The notes under the pieces were generated by a model. It worked only from the letters and a program-made list of their open reading frames with translations, searched no databases and was not told where the DNA came from. The position numbers and the translations under genes are program-made. Below, piece by piece: positions 36,142 to 44,775 of a DNA stretch of 47,993 bases. Source of the stretch: Bacilli bacterium (GTDB lineage: Bacteria; Bacillota_I; Bacilli_A; RFN20; CAG-826); the NCBI GenBank assembly GCA_024680795.1, contig JAILBR010000070.1, positions 1 through 47,993 of the forward strand, in the 5' to 3' direction. Positions within the stretch are counted from its first letter, which is position 1. Each line of letters opens with the position of its first letter.

Positions 36142-37788
36142 ATGAATCATGACTTGCTTACAGCGATAATGTATCTTCTCGTCGGAGTATCGGTTTTACT
36201 ATGCGGTATGAAGATGATGTCTAGCGGCCTTAAAAAGGTTGTTGGTAAGGGTTTTAGAAGTTTCTTTAGAAAAACCCAAAACAATCCTTTTGCCGGCATG
36301 GGTATCGGCGCCGCTGTTACTGCATTAGTGCAATCTAGTGATGCAACCGCAGCCTTAGTTATTGGTTTTATTAATGCCGGTGCGATGACAATGTTCCAAG
36401 GATTAAGCATTATTTTAGGTGCTTATATTGGTACAACTATTACAGGTATTTTGGCATCATTCTCCTCTTTATCTGTTTCTGTATATTTATTAGGAACTGC
36501 CTTCTTAGGTACAGTTCTTATGTTCTTTAATAATGAAAAAGTAAAGAGCGTTGGTGAAATTCTTTGTGGCTTTGGATTATTGTTCTTCGGCTTAGCAGTC
36601 ATGAAAGATTCATTCCAAAATGCTGACATATCCGCGGCGTTTTCCAATTTGTTCGCTAATATCAAGTTCCCACCTTTATTATTCCTAATCGGTATTTTAG
36701 TCACCGCTATGGCACAATCTAGTAGTGCAATTACTGGTATCGCAATCGCTATGGTTGGTGGTGGTGTTTTAGGCCTCAACAGTGCTTTATATATCGTTTT
36801 AGGTGCAACTTTAGGAACAGTTACAACTACATTGCTTGCTTCCATAGACGGAACGATAGATGGTAAACGAACGGCCTGGATAGCGTTTGCTATTAGGGCA
36901 ATGACTTCTTTTATAGCTTTAATTATTGTTTGGATATTCGAAGAGCAGATTGCCTCTTTACTCCACATGACTGCTATTGAAGGCAGCGATCAATTCCCAG
37001 TCGCCTTATTTACGGTTATTTATAATGTTTTATTCATGCCTTTGATGATTCCTCTATTGAAGCCACTTATTAAACTATTTAGTAAAATCATTAAAGAGAA
37101 AGAAAATAAAAATGTTATCAACGCTATCCACTTTATTGATGATAAACAATTGAAATATCCTGACATCGCTATGATGCAAGTCAGACAAGAAATCGTCAAT
37201 ATGTACGATATCGCTTATCAAAACTATAAACTCGGTCTATCTAAGATTGTTACTTATAGCGATGAAAATACCAAAGAGATTATCAAATTAGAAGATCAAA
37301 CCGACTATCTAAATGGCCGTATCACCGACTTCTTAATCAAGTTAGCTAACGTCGTTAGTAAAAAAGATGAAGTAAAGATTGGTAGTTATTTCCACGTTAT
37401 TAACGATATTGAAAGAATTGGCGACCATGCCTTTAACTTCCACGAAAGTGCAGAAGAAATGAATAATGAAGAGCTTTATTTCACTGATGCCGCTAAAAAA
37501 GAGATTGCTGAACTAGATAAAGTCCTCTGTGAAATGTTTGACCTTGCGCGCGATATATTTGTTAATAAGAATACAAAAGAATTAGGCTATCTACATGAAT
37601 TAGAAGAAAAAACAGACAAATTAAAGAACGATTTCTATAGTGCACACTATGAAAGGGTGATTAAAGATGAATGTTCTTCTAAAATGACCCCTTATATTTC
37701 AACTTTAATCGTTGAATTAGAAAGAATTGCTGATCACTTAACTAATATTGGCTATTCAATTGTCAGCCCGACTGGCGACGAAAAATAG
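36142..37788 (+). CDS. Na/Pi cotransporter family II protein with C-terminal PhoU domain
   Basis: The 548-residue protein imports or exports phosphate with sodium. Two inverted QSS repeats diagnostic of the NptA/YjbB family are present: ALVQSSDATAALVIGF (about 60-75) and AQSSSAITGIAIAM (about 192-205), within about eight to nine membrane segments. Residues about 340-548 form a PhoU-like helical domain with IERIGDHAFNFHESAEE and ELERIADHLTNIG, thought to sense or regulate phosphate. No pst genes are nearby. It is a single-gene unit with its own promoter and terminator. Confidence 0.92.
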   Translation: MNHDLLTAIMYLLVGVSVLLCGMKMMSSGLKKVVGKGFRSFFRKTQNNPFAGMGIGAAVTALVQSSDATAALVIGFINAGAMTMFQGLSIILGAYIGTTITGILASFSSLSVSVYLLGTAFLGTVLMFFNNEKVKSVGEILCGFGLLFFGLAVMKDSFQNADISAAFSNLFANIKFPPLLFLIGILVTAMAQSSSAITGIAIAMVGGGVLGLNSALYIVLGATLGTVTTTLLASIDGTIDGKRTAWIAFAIRAMTSFIALIIVWIFEEQIASLLHMTAIEGSDQFPVALFTVIYNVLFMPLMIPLLKPLIKLFSKIIKEKENKNVINAIHFIDDKQLKYPDIAMMQVRQEIVNMYDIAYQNYKLGLSKIVTYSDENTKEIIKLEDQTDYLNGRITDFLIKLANVVSKKDEVKIGSYFHVINDIERIGDHAFNFHESAEEMNNEELYFTDAAKKEIAELDKVLCEMFDLARDIFVNKNTKELGYLHELEEKTDKLKNDFYSAHYERVIKDECSSKMTPYISTLIVELERIADHLTNIGYSIVSPTGDEK

Positions 37789-37794
37789 TAGAAG

Positions 37795-37818
37795 AGAGCC
37801 CATATTGGGCTCTTTTTA
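37795..37818 (+). terminator. Terminator of the Na/Pi cotransporter gene
   Basis: AGAGCCCA (37795-37802) pairs with TGGGCTCT (37806-37813), followed by TTTTT. It lies just after the stop codon. Confidence 0.9.
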
Positions 37819-37929
37819 GAGATTTTTTTCTTTTATCACGCGCGTATTCTTCTTTAAATATAGTACAGGCGCACGCCATATGCATACTTTGGTTGTCAAA
37901 ATGTTGAATTAAGTGCTAAAAATTTTTTC

Positions 37930-37958
37930 TTGACATCGCTTTTTTATCGTAGTTTAAT
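37930..37958 (+). promoter_or_regulatory. Promoter of oppA
   Basis: Consensus TTGACA (37930-37935), a 17-nt spacer and TTTAAT (37953-37958). The expected start near 37965 leaves a leader of ~93 nt. Confidence 0.85.
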
Positions 37959-37964
37959 TGTGCA

Positions 37965-38057
37965 CATAATTATACATGGTGGAAAAGTTCTACTTTTAAT
38001 GACGTTGGTTCATGATAGTAGACAGGAAGTCCACCGGAAAAAGGAGGAAAAACGTTT
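37965..38057 (+). promoter_or_regulatory. Structured 5' leader of oppA, unidentified
   Basis: GGTGGA (about 37978-37983) can pair with TCCACC (about 38031-38036). Between them CTAC/GTAG and ATGA/TCAT (loop CGTTGGT) form an inner hairpin with an internal loop; AAAAGT/ACTTTT is an alternative. AAGGAGG follows the closing stem. The layout, a closed domain right before the ribosome-binding site, fits a cis-regulatory RNA, but it matches no riboswitch class I recognise. The ~110 nt between terminator and promoter show no gene. Confidence 0.45.
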
Positions 38058-40199
38058 ATGAAAAAAATCGCTAAAGTTGGCGTTTCCGCAGTTGCATTAT
38101 TCGTTTTAGCAGCATGTGGACAAAACCCAAGCGGTTCTACAGGCTATCAAAGAGAAAAAGATGCTGACGTTTATGCCAGACATTTAAAAGGCTTTGAAGA
38201 TTTAGCTTTCGCAGCAAAAGAAATCAAAGATGATGATCAAAGATTTGTTGCATACGCTAAAGCTGAAGCTGCATTACTCGATAGCGCAGTCATGAACCCA
38301 ACCACTACACAAGGTGGTAACTACGCATTAACTAGAGTTGCGCCTAGAACAATCCCATACTCAATGTGGGGAAATGATGAAGACAGAATCGGTCAAATGG
38401 TCGTTGTCAACGCACCAAACCAATTCATTACTCTTGAACAAAGAAATGAAATGATCGAATTATGGAAAGAAGCAAGAGCAGGTGGAGATGCTTATGATCC
38501 AGCAGCCTACTTACAAGGCAAAGGCTACACATTAGCAACAGAATACAAAACCACTTTCTCAACTGCTCCAGAAACTATCGACGTTTTAAACACTTCTTCT
38601 CAAGCAGATACTGAATTATTGGTTAACTTAATTGATGGCTTAGTCCAATACAACAACTTAGGTGAATTACATGGTAACTTAGCTGTTGAAAAGAACGGTC
38701 TTCCATACGAATTAAGCGAAGATGGCTTAACATACACATTCGAAATTCGTAGTGGAGCTAAATGGTATGATAAGACAGGTGCTGTCTATGCAGATGTTAC
38801 AGCTGACGACTTTGTCGCTGGCTTCCAACACATGCTTGACGCAGCAGCAGGTCTTGACTACCTTGTTGATGGCATCGTCGAAGGTGTCTCTGAATACCTC
38901 TATGACGGTGGTTCATTCGAAGATGTTGGCGTTAAAGCAAATGGTAACAAATTATCATTCAAACTCGTCAAAGAAGAATCATTCTTCCCAACACGTTTAA
39001 CTTATTCCTGCTTCATGCCTATGAACAGACAATTCTTCGTCGCTCATGGCGGAAAATTCGGTCTTGCAGAATACAAAGAAGCAGCAAAATCTTCTTCATT
39101 CAATTATGGTAAAGCATCTGACTTAACAACAATGGTCTACAATGGTGCATACTTACCAGAAAAATTAGTCTCTGACTCTGAAATCGTTATTAACAAGAAT
39201 GCAAATTACTTCAATAAAGATGCTATCAGACTTAACAAGATTTCTTGGATCAAAGATGCTGGTGAAAACCCAGAACAAACATGGAACTCTGTTGTCAACG
39301 GTACATATGCTGCTATCGGTTTAGGTGAATCTTCAGGTAACTTAAAGAGAGCTAAAGAACAACCATCTTCCGCACCTGCAGGAGAAAAATACTTCGACAC
39401 ATGTGCTTACATTACAGATACTACCTCAACCACATATATGGCTGGTTACAACCTCAACAGAGGTACATACAGTGTCAACTCTGTCGTCTCTTCTCAAACA
39501 GACGCTCAAAAAGAACAAACACACAAAGCAATGAACAACAAGAACTTCCGTAAAGCATTAGCACATGCTTGGGACAGAGGTGCTTACAACGCAGTTTCTG
39601 TCGGTGAAGATCTCAAACTTGCTTCAATAAGAAATACTTATACTGCTCCAGATTTCGTTTCTTTAAGCAAACAAGTCACAGATGGTGACAAAGTCTTTGC
39701 AAAAGGTACTACCTATGGTGAATTAATTGAATACTACTTAAAGAACGTCTACAACAGCCCAATCAAGACTGCTGATGGTCAAGATGGTTGGTTCAACGTT
39801 GAATACGCAAAACAATGCTTAAATAAAGCAATCGAAGAATTAGGCGAAGAATTCTTTGCGACACCAGTCATTATCGACGTCGTCTACTACGGTGCTTCTA
39901 CAGCACAAACTTCTCAAGCTCAAGGTTACAAGAAGTTAATCGAAGGCGCTCTCAACATCGCTGCTGATAAAGCAAAAGGTATCGCAGCTAAGAATTACGT
40001 TGAAGTCAGATTACTCAACGCTTCTACAACCAATGACTTCTATGCATGTGGTTATAGAGCTGCAGACGGTAAATCTGGATGCTTCGATGTCTTCTACGGC
40101 TCAGGTTGGGGACCAGACTATGGTGATCCTTCCACATACCTCGACACCTTCCTTGGTGATGGCGCTGGTTATATGACAAAGATCGTTGGTTTATTCTAA
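38058..40199 (+). CDS. oppA: Oligopeptide-binding lipoprotein OppA (SBP family 5), circularly permuted
   Basis: A 713-residue extracytoplasmic peptide-binding lipoprotein; the signal peptide ends in the lipobox VLAAC (Cys20). Family-5 binding proteins normally start near a segment like residues 160-270 here (ETIDVLNTSSQADTELLVNL, LSEDGLTYTFEIRSGAKWY, VTADDFVAGFQHML). They normally continue past GWGPDYGDPSTYLDTF into a C-terminal part with a helix rich in DDxQR...YAKAE...LLDSA. Here the protein stops ~15 residues after DPSTYLDTF, and that C-terminal part is at residues 36-140 (DDDQRFVAYAKAEAALLDSA, NQFITLEQRNEMIELWKEAR), right after the lipobox. This is a circular permutation by motif order. 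Strong AGGAGG; high use of C-ending codons suggests high expression. Confidence 0.85.
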   Translation: MKKIAKVGVSAVALFVLAACGQNPSGSTGYQREKDADVYARHLKGFEDLAFAAKEIKDDDQRFVAYAKAEAALLDSAVMNPTTTQGGNYALTRVAPRTIPYSMWGNDEDRIGQMVVVNAPNQFITLEQRNEMIELWKEARAGGDAYDPAAYLQGKGYTLATEYKTTFSTAPETIDVLNTSSQADTELLVNLIDGLVQYNNLGELHGNLAVEKNGLPYELSEDGLTYTFEIRSGAKWYDKTGAVYADVTADDFVAGFQHMLDAAAGLDYLVDGIVEGVSEYLYDGGSFEDVGVKANGNKLSFKLVKEESFFPTRLTYSCFMPMNRQFFVAHGGKFGLAEYKEAAKSSSFNYGKASDLTTMVYNGAYLPEKLVSDSEIVINKNANYFNKDAIRLNKISWIKDAGENPEQTWNSVVNGTYAAIGLGESSGNLKRAKEQPSSAPAGEKYFDTCAYITDTTSTTYMAGYNLNRGTYSVNSVVSSQTDAQKEQTHKAMNNKNFRKALAHAWDRGAYNAVSVGEDLKLASIRNTYTAPDFVSLSKQVTDGDKVFAKGTTYGELIEYYLKNVYNSPIKTADGQDGWFNVEYAKQCLNKAIEELGEEFFATPVIIDVVYYGASTAQTSQAQGYKKLIEGALNIAADKAKGIAAKNYVEVRLLNASTTNDFYACGYRAADGKSGCFDVFYGSGWGPDYGDPSTYLDTFLGDGAGYMTKIVGLF

Positions 40200-40233
40200 T
40201 CATTGATTTAGTCAGATAAAATCAACATACTAC

Positions 40234-40281
40234 ACGTTAAGCGGGTTAGGCTTACTACCCGCTTAACGTATTATCTTTTTT
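40234..40281 (+). terminator. Strong hairpin between oppA and oppB
   Basis: A perfect 13-bp stem, ACGTTAAGCGGGT (40234-40246) with ACCCGCTTAACGT (40257-40269), has a 10-nt loop and a T run at about 40275-40281. It probably ends or attenuates most oppA transcripts and protects their 3' ends, letting the binding protein be made in excess over the permeases. Confidence 0.85.
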
Positions 40282-40283
40282 AA

Positions 40284-40338
40284 AACCCTATTTAAAAAGT
40301 CGAATACTCGTTTGTAGATTTACTTCTTAAATAGGGTT
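40284..40338 (+). repeat. Second inverted repeat upstream of oppB
   Basis: AACCCTATTTAA (40284-40295) and TTAAATAGGGTT (40327-40338) can form a 12-bp stem around a 31-nt loop. It lies between the terminator and the oppB ribosome-binding site (AGGGGG, about 40353). It could be a regulatory or processing stem, or an operator region. A TATTAT box follows at 40345-40350. Confidence 0.55.
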
Positions 40339-40365
40339 GAAGAGTATTATTTAGGGGGTAAAAAT

Positions 40366-41931
40366 ATGCGAAAATACCTAATAAAACGTATCCTATTTTC
40401 TATCTTTTCGATATTCGTAGTAGTAGGAGCGGTTATGATGATTGTCTATAGCGCAATTGATCGTAGCAATATTTTTAATACTGACCCTGTATATTCTCAT
40501 TTAGCGTATAATGAAAAAACCGTTTATGAATATTCTAAATACGAAAAATATGGTTATCTAACTTATAGTACTTATGGCACGTTTGTAGGAAATAAGTACA
40601 AAGCAAAATATGGCGATGATTATGCTACTCATGAAGATTATAAAGCCGCCATTGAAGCTATTAAGGATGAAACAACTTATAAAGACAATGCGGATGTTAA
40701 AGATTTCTATTCCACATATTCTAGTCAAGGTTATGAAGTAATATATCTTCCAACCATCTATCAAGGCAGAAGATTATTATCCAATGCTACTTTATTAGCT
40801 AAAAAAGAGTATCCAGTCATTTATCGTTTATGGACTTATTTCTCTCAAATGTTCCAATTCGAAACCATTTGGGATGTTAGTGATCCAGATTTAACGAATC
40901 GTGGAATTCATATCGAGTGGGATACTTATTCCAATATGCCAGCTCTAGTTGGAAATGGAACAAGACATAAATACTTGATTTACTTTGATGATCAATTCCC
41001 ATTCATTCATCAAAACATTGTTCATATTAATCTTGGTGTTTCCTATTCATTATATCGTGATGATGATTTGATTGAGATTATGCAAACTAAGACTGGTTCT
41101 TCAATTTACGAAGAAAAAGAACCACCAGCAAAAATTGGTACTGGTGAAACAGTTTACACATCTTATGACTTCCATACACTGACATATAACATGGGTGAAC
41201 CAAGTGAATTAGAGAAGGAATGGTATCCAGATAAATATACGATTGCTTCATCAAAAGTTGGTGGCTTATCTAGAATGGGCAACTCATTCATTATGGGTAT
41301 TATCGCCACAATTGGCGCTTACTTATTAGGTATCCCAATCGGTATTTGGATGGCTAAGAGAAAAGACAAAATTGTCGATAAAGTTGGTAACTTATACATC
41401 ATCTTTATTATGGCGGTTCCGTCCCTAGCTTACATCTTTATGTTCGCTGCGATTGGTACTTCATTATTCAAGTTGCCGTATAAATTCGCAAACGCAACTG
41501 TGCCAATTCTCGGATACATATTACCAACCATTTCCCTCATGCTACCTTCTGTTGGTGGCTTGATGAAGTGGATGAGAAGATACATGATCGACCAGCAAAA
41601 CAGCGACTATGTCAAGTTTGCTCGAGCTGAAGGTCTATCGGAAGGTGAAATCTTCTCCAAACATATTTCTAGAAACGCAATGATATATCTAGTGCACGGT
41701 ATTCCTGCTTCTATTTTAGGAGCTTTAACCGGTGCAATTATTACTGAAGGTGTTTATAGTGTGCCTGGTGTTGGTAAACTGTTAACCGATTCCATCACCC
41801 AATATGACAACGGCATTATCATTGCTATGACGTTGTTCTACACAACACTATCAGTATTATCGTTGATTCTCGGTGACTTATTACTTGTTAAGTACGACCC
41901 TAGAATCTCACTTACGGATGAAAGGAGTTAG
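40366..41931 (+). CDS. oppB: Oligopeptide ABC transporter permease OppB/AmiC type with large external insert
   Basis: The 521-residue permease has a first membrane helix (about 7-28), a ~260-residue extracytoplasmic domain rich in Tyr and charged residues, then about five helices. The permease signature is in DYVKFARAEGLSEGEIFSKHISRNA (shown in part as EGLSEGEIFSKH), followed by TGAIITEGVYSVPGVGKLL. Ordinary OppB is ~310 residues; Streptococcus AmiC has a comparable insert. The insert may contact the unusual OppA. AGGGGG precedes the ATG. oppC starts 3 nt after its stop. Confidence 0.88.
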   Translation: MRKYLIKRILFSIFSIFVVVGAVMMIVYSAIDRSNIFNTDPVYSHLAYNEKTVYEYSKYEKYGYLTYSTYGTFVGNKYKAKYGDDYATHEDYKAAIEAIKDETTYKDNADVKDFYSTYSSQGYEVIYLPTIYQGRRLLSNATLLAKKEYPVIYRLWTYFSQMFQFETIWDVSDPDLTNRGIHIEWDTYSNMPALVGNGTRHKYLIYFDDQFPFIHQNIVHINLGVSYSLYRDDDLIEIMQTKTGSSIYEEKEPPAKIGTGETVYTSYDFHTLTYNMGEPSELEKEWYPDKYTIASSKVGGLSRMGNSFIMGIIATIGAYLLGIPIGIWMAKRKDKIVDKVGNLYIIFIMAVPSLAYIFMFAAIGTSLFKLPYKFANATVPILGYILPTISLMLPSVGGLMKWMRRYMIDQQNSDYVKFARAEGLSEGEIFSKHISRNAMIYLVHGIPASILGALTGAIITEGVYSVPGVGKLLTDSITQYDNGIIIAMTLFYTTLSVLSLILGDLLLVKYDPRISLTDERS

Positions 41932-41934
41932 TTT

Positions 41935-42930
41935 ATGGCACAAGAAATCGTAAAAAAACCTCTTGATCTTGAAACTGTCAAGACACAAGAAGAAGACTCC
42001 TTATTCTACTTTGTAGACTCCAACTCAATTAACAGTGAAAAAATCACTGCTCCAAGATATTCTTACTGGAGAAGTGTGTTTAGAATCTTCTTTAAAAAGA
42101 AGATTAACTGGTTGATTTTAGCCCTCTTGCTATTCATTATCTTGATGACTATTCTCTATCCAGCATTTAACCCTTATGACGAATATGAAAACGTCATCGA
42201 TGCTACCTGGAAGAACTTATCTCCAGCTGAAGCCATGGCAAAAAGTGGTGGCTTCTCCCTTAAATACTTATTAGGTACCGGCCAATTTGGTAACTCTATC
42301 TTCAACGGTATTTGGGCAGGTAGTAGAACATCATTATCCCTCGCTACAATTTGTGCAGCGATTAACATGTTGATTGGTATTCTCATCGGTGCTGTTTGGG
42401 GTTATAACAAAACTTTGGATGCTGTGTTAAATATCTTCTACAACATTATCGCAAACGTCCCTTACATCTTATTAATCACCGTTCTTGTTTATGTTATCGG
42501 TAGTGGTTTTTGGCCATTCGTCTTCGCATTAACAATTACTGGTTGGTTAGGTATTGCTTATTTCTTCAGAACACAAGTTCTTATCATTCGTGATAGAGAA
42601 TATAACTTAGCAAGTAGATGTTTAGGAACTCCAATGTTTAGAGTTGTTGGTCACAACATCTTACCATTCTTAATTTCTGTTATCGTGACTATTCTTGCGA
42701 CAGAATTACCAAGCTACATTTCTATGGAAGTGTTCCTTGCTTACATTGGTGTTGGTTTAAGCGCTAGCGAAGCATCATTAGGTCGTATGATCACTGAAGC
42801 TCAAACCGCGTTCACATCCTTCCCATGGTCATTCTGGTCACCAGTCGCGATCGCATCAATTATCACAATTTCACTTTATATCTTAGGTCAAAATCTTGCT
42901 GATGCATCTGACCCAAGAACACATATGTAG
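41935..42930 (+). CDS. oppC: Oligopeptide ABC transporter permease OppC/AmiD type
   Basis: The 331-residue permease has an N-terminal cytoplasmic tail with the OppC-type RYSYWRSVFRIFFKKKINW, a first membrane helix, GTGQFGNSIFNGIWAGSRTSL, several more helices and the EAA-like loop LASRCLGTPMFRVVGHNILP. It ends with LGQNLADASDPRTHM, typical of OppC. It is tightly coupled to oppB and followed by a GGAGG for oppD. Confidence 0.92.
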   Translation: MAQEIVKKPLDLETVKTQEEDSLFYFVDSNSINSEKITAPRYSYWRSVFRIFFKKKINWLILALLLFIILMTILYPAFNPYDEYENVIDATWKNLSPAEAMAKSGGFSLKYLLGTGQFGNSIFNGIWAGSRTSLSLATICAAINMLIGILIGAVWGYNKTLDAVLNIFYNIIANVPYILLITVLVYVIGSGFWPFVFALTITGWLGIAYFFRTQVLIIRDREYNLASRCLGTPMFRVVGHNILPFLISVIVTILATELPSYISMEVFLAYIGVGLSASEASLGRMITEAQTAFTSFPWSFWSPVAIASIITISLYILGQNLADASDPRTHM

Positions 42931-42943
42931 GGAGGACGAAACA

Positions 42944-44761
42944 ATGGCAAAACTAATTAAAAATTTCGCTGAAGTTGAACCTGAAAAAGGTAAAAAAGTC
43001 CTCTTAAACTTAAGACACATTGACGTTAAATTCAATGTCCGTGGACGTATCTTAAACGCTATTAGAGATATTTCCTTAAAGATTTATGACGGAGAAAGTA
43101 TCGCTATCGTTGGTGAATCTGGTTCTGGTAAATCAGTTCTCACTAAAACATTTGCTGGTATGCTTGATTCAAACGGCTTTATCTCTCACGGAAAGATTAT
43201 CTTTAATGACGAAGAGTTATCAAAGACTCAACTTAAACCAAGCAAAATCAATAATTTTTTTGGAAAAATAGTGTTCAACTGTTTAGAAAAAAATACCCAC
43301 CTTGCTAATGCAAGGGAGGAAAGAGATGCTTTAGTGGCTATCGAAGATGACTTACATTCGCGTATCTCTTTACCAGAAGAACAAGAAGAAGCTTTCTTAA
43401 AGAAAAAGAAAGAATTATCTGATTCTATCATTGATATTAATAACGCTATTCAAGTTCTTGATGGCAGAAATAAAGAAGACGCCGAAAAGATTAGAGAGCT
43501 CAAAGAACGTATTGGCTCTAACAAAGTCGAACTAAAGAATCTTGTCAAAGAGCACAAGAATAAAATTAAAGAATTAAAGAAGAAAACTTACGCTGATGTT
43601 TCCTATATGGCTGATTACAATAAGAAACATCTTGAAGCTAAAGCTAACTTTAATAAGGCAGTTGCTGCTAGTAAAGAAAAGGGATTAGACCAAGAAACAA
43701 TCTCTCTTAATGAACGTTTAGCAGACGAAGCTATCTTATCAATTGGTAGATATCCAATTCATAGCAAAATCATCTTTACATTCAAGCTTTGCAGAAACTT
43801 CAAACGTGCTTTATTAAACCATAAAGATTTAACTAATTCTAAACAATTAGATAAAGTCTATAATGGTGTGACATTCAGAGTTGATCTTGAAGAAAAACTT
43901 CCTGATGGCACCTTAAAAGGCCACACAATCGTGGACTGTGCTCAAGTCAAATTTACAAAAGACTGGCAAAAGATTAGAGGATGTAAGATTGCAACCGTCT
44001 TCCAAGACCCAATGACATCCTTGAACCCAATTATCACTATTGGAAAACAGATTTCTATGATTATCATGAAGCACCAAAAATGTGATGCATATGAAGCAAA
44101 ACAACGTGCGATTGAAATGATGGAAAAAGTCGGAATTCCTGATGCAAAATATCGTTATGATGACTATCCATTCCAATATAGTGGTGGTATGAGACAACGT
44201 ATCGTTATCGCTATCGCGCTCTCATGTCAACCAAAAATCCTTATCTGTGATGAACCTACAACCGCTCTTGATGTTACCATTCAAGCGCAAATCATTCGTT
44301 TGATTAAAGATTTAGGCAAAGAATTAGGATTCACAACTGTTTACATTACTCACGACTTAGGTGTTGTTGCTAATGTTGCAGAAAGAGTTGCCGTTTTATA
44401 TGGCGGACAAATCGTTGAAGTTGGTAAAGTTGAAGATATCTTCTACGAACCAGCTCACCCATATACATGGGCATTATTATCCTCACTTCCTCAACTCACA
44501 GAAAGAGGACAAGAATTATTCTCTATTAGTGGTACTCCACCAAGCTTATATAACAAAATTATCGGTGATGCATTTGCTCCTCGTAATGAATATGCACTTG
44601 CCATCGACTTTGTTAAAGAACCACCAATGTTTGAAATTAACGATCATCACTGGGCTAAGACTTGGTTATTAGATGAGAGAGCACCAAAAATTGAGAAACC
44701 AGAAATCATTCGTAACTTACACGAAAAGATGTGTAAGGTTTACGAAAAGGAAATTGACTAA
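42944..44761 (+). CDS. oppD: Oligopeptide ABC transporter ATPase OppD with a ~240-residue insert
   Basis: OppD is one of two ATPases powering peptide import. Walker A GESGSGKS is at 57-64, but the Q-loop [11 protein letters not shown] begins at ~352, whereas in ordinary OppD the two are ~50 residues apart. The extra ~240 residues (about 97-340) are highly charged, with a likely coiled coil (about 125-245) and a second part around [18 protein letters not shown]. The rest is canonical: YSGGMRQR signature, [10 protein letters not shown] Walker B, THDLG switch and the C-terminal [12 protein letters not shown]. Start ATG 42944 follows GGAGG; total 605 residues instead of about 330-350. Confidence 0.9.
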   Translation: MAKLIKNFAEVEPEKGKKVLLNLRHIDVKFNVRGRILNAIRDISLKIYDGESIAIVGESGSGKSVLTKTFAGMLDSNGFISHGKIIFNDEELSKTQLKPSKINNFFGKIVFNCLEKNTHLANAREERDALVAIEDDLHSRISLPEEQEEAFLKKKKELSDSIIDINNAIQVLDGRNKEDAEKIRELKERIGSNKVELKNLVKEHKNKIKELKKKTYADVSYMADYNKKHLEAKANFNKAVAASKEKGLDQETISLNERLADEAILSIGRYPIHSKIIFTFKLCRNFKRALLNHKDLTNSKQLDKVYNGVTFRVDLEEKLPDGTLKGHTIVDCAQVKFTKDWQKIRGCKIATVFQDPMTSLNPIITIGKQISMIIMKHQKCDAYEAKQRAIEMMEKVGIPDAKYRYDDYPFQYSGGMRQRIVIAIALSCQPKILICDEPTTALDVTIQAQIIRLIKDLGKELGFTTVYITHDLGVVANVAERVAVLYGGQIVEVGKVEDIFYEPAHPYTWALLSSLPQLTERGQELFSISGTPPSLYNKIIGDAFAPRNEYALAIDFVKEPPMFEINDHHWAKTWLLDERAPKIEKPEIIRNLHEKMCKVYEKEID

Positions 44762-44775
44762 GGAGGGGAATGAAT

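Noticed and set aside
36147-36968. Long antisense frames under the Na/Pi transporter and other genes
   Set aside because: They mirror strongly conserved sense genes, have hydrophobic or low-complexity translations and lack start signals.
38058-40199. Assembly chimera as the explanation for the odd oppA
   Set aside because: The frame is continuous, codon choice is even across the gene, and a lipoprotein signal joins the moved segment cleanly. A read check would still be decisive.
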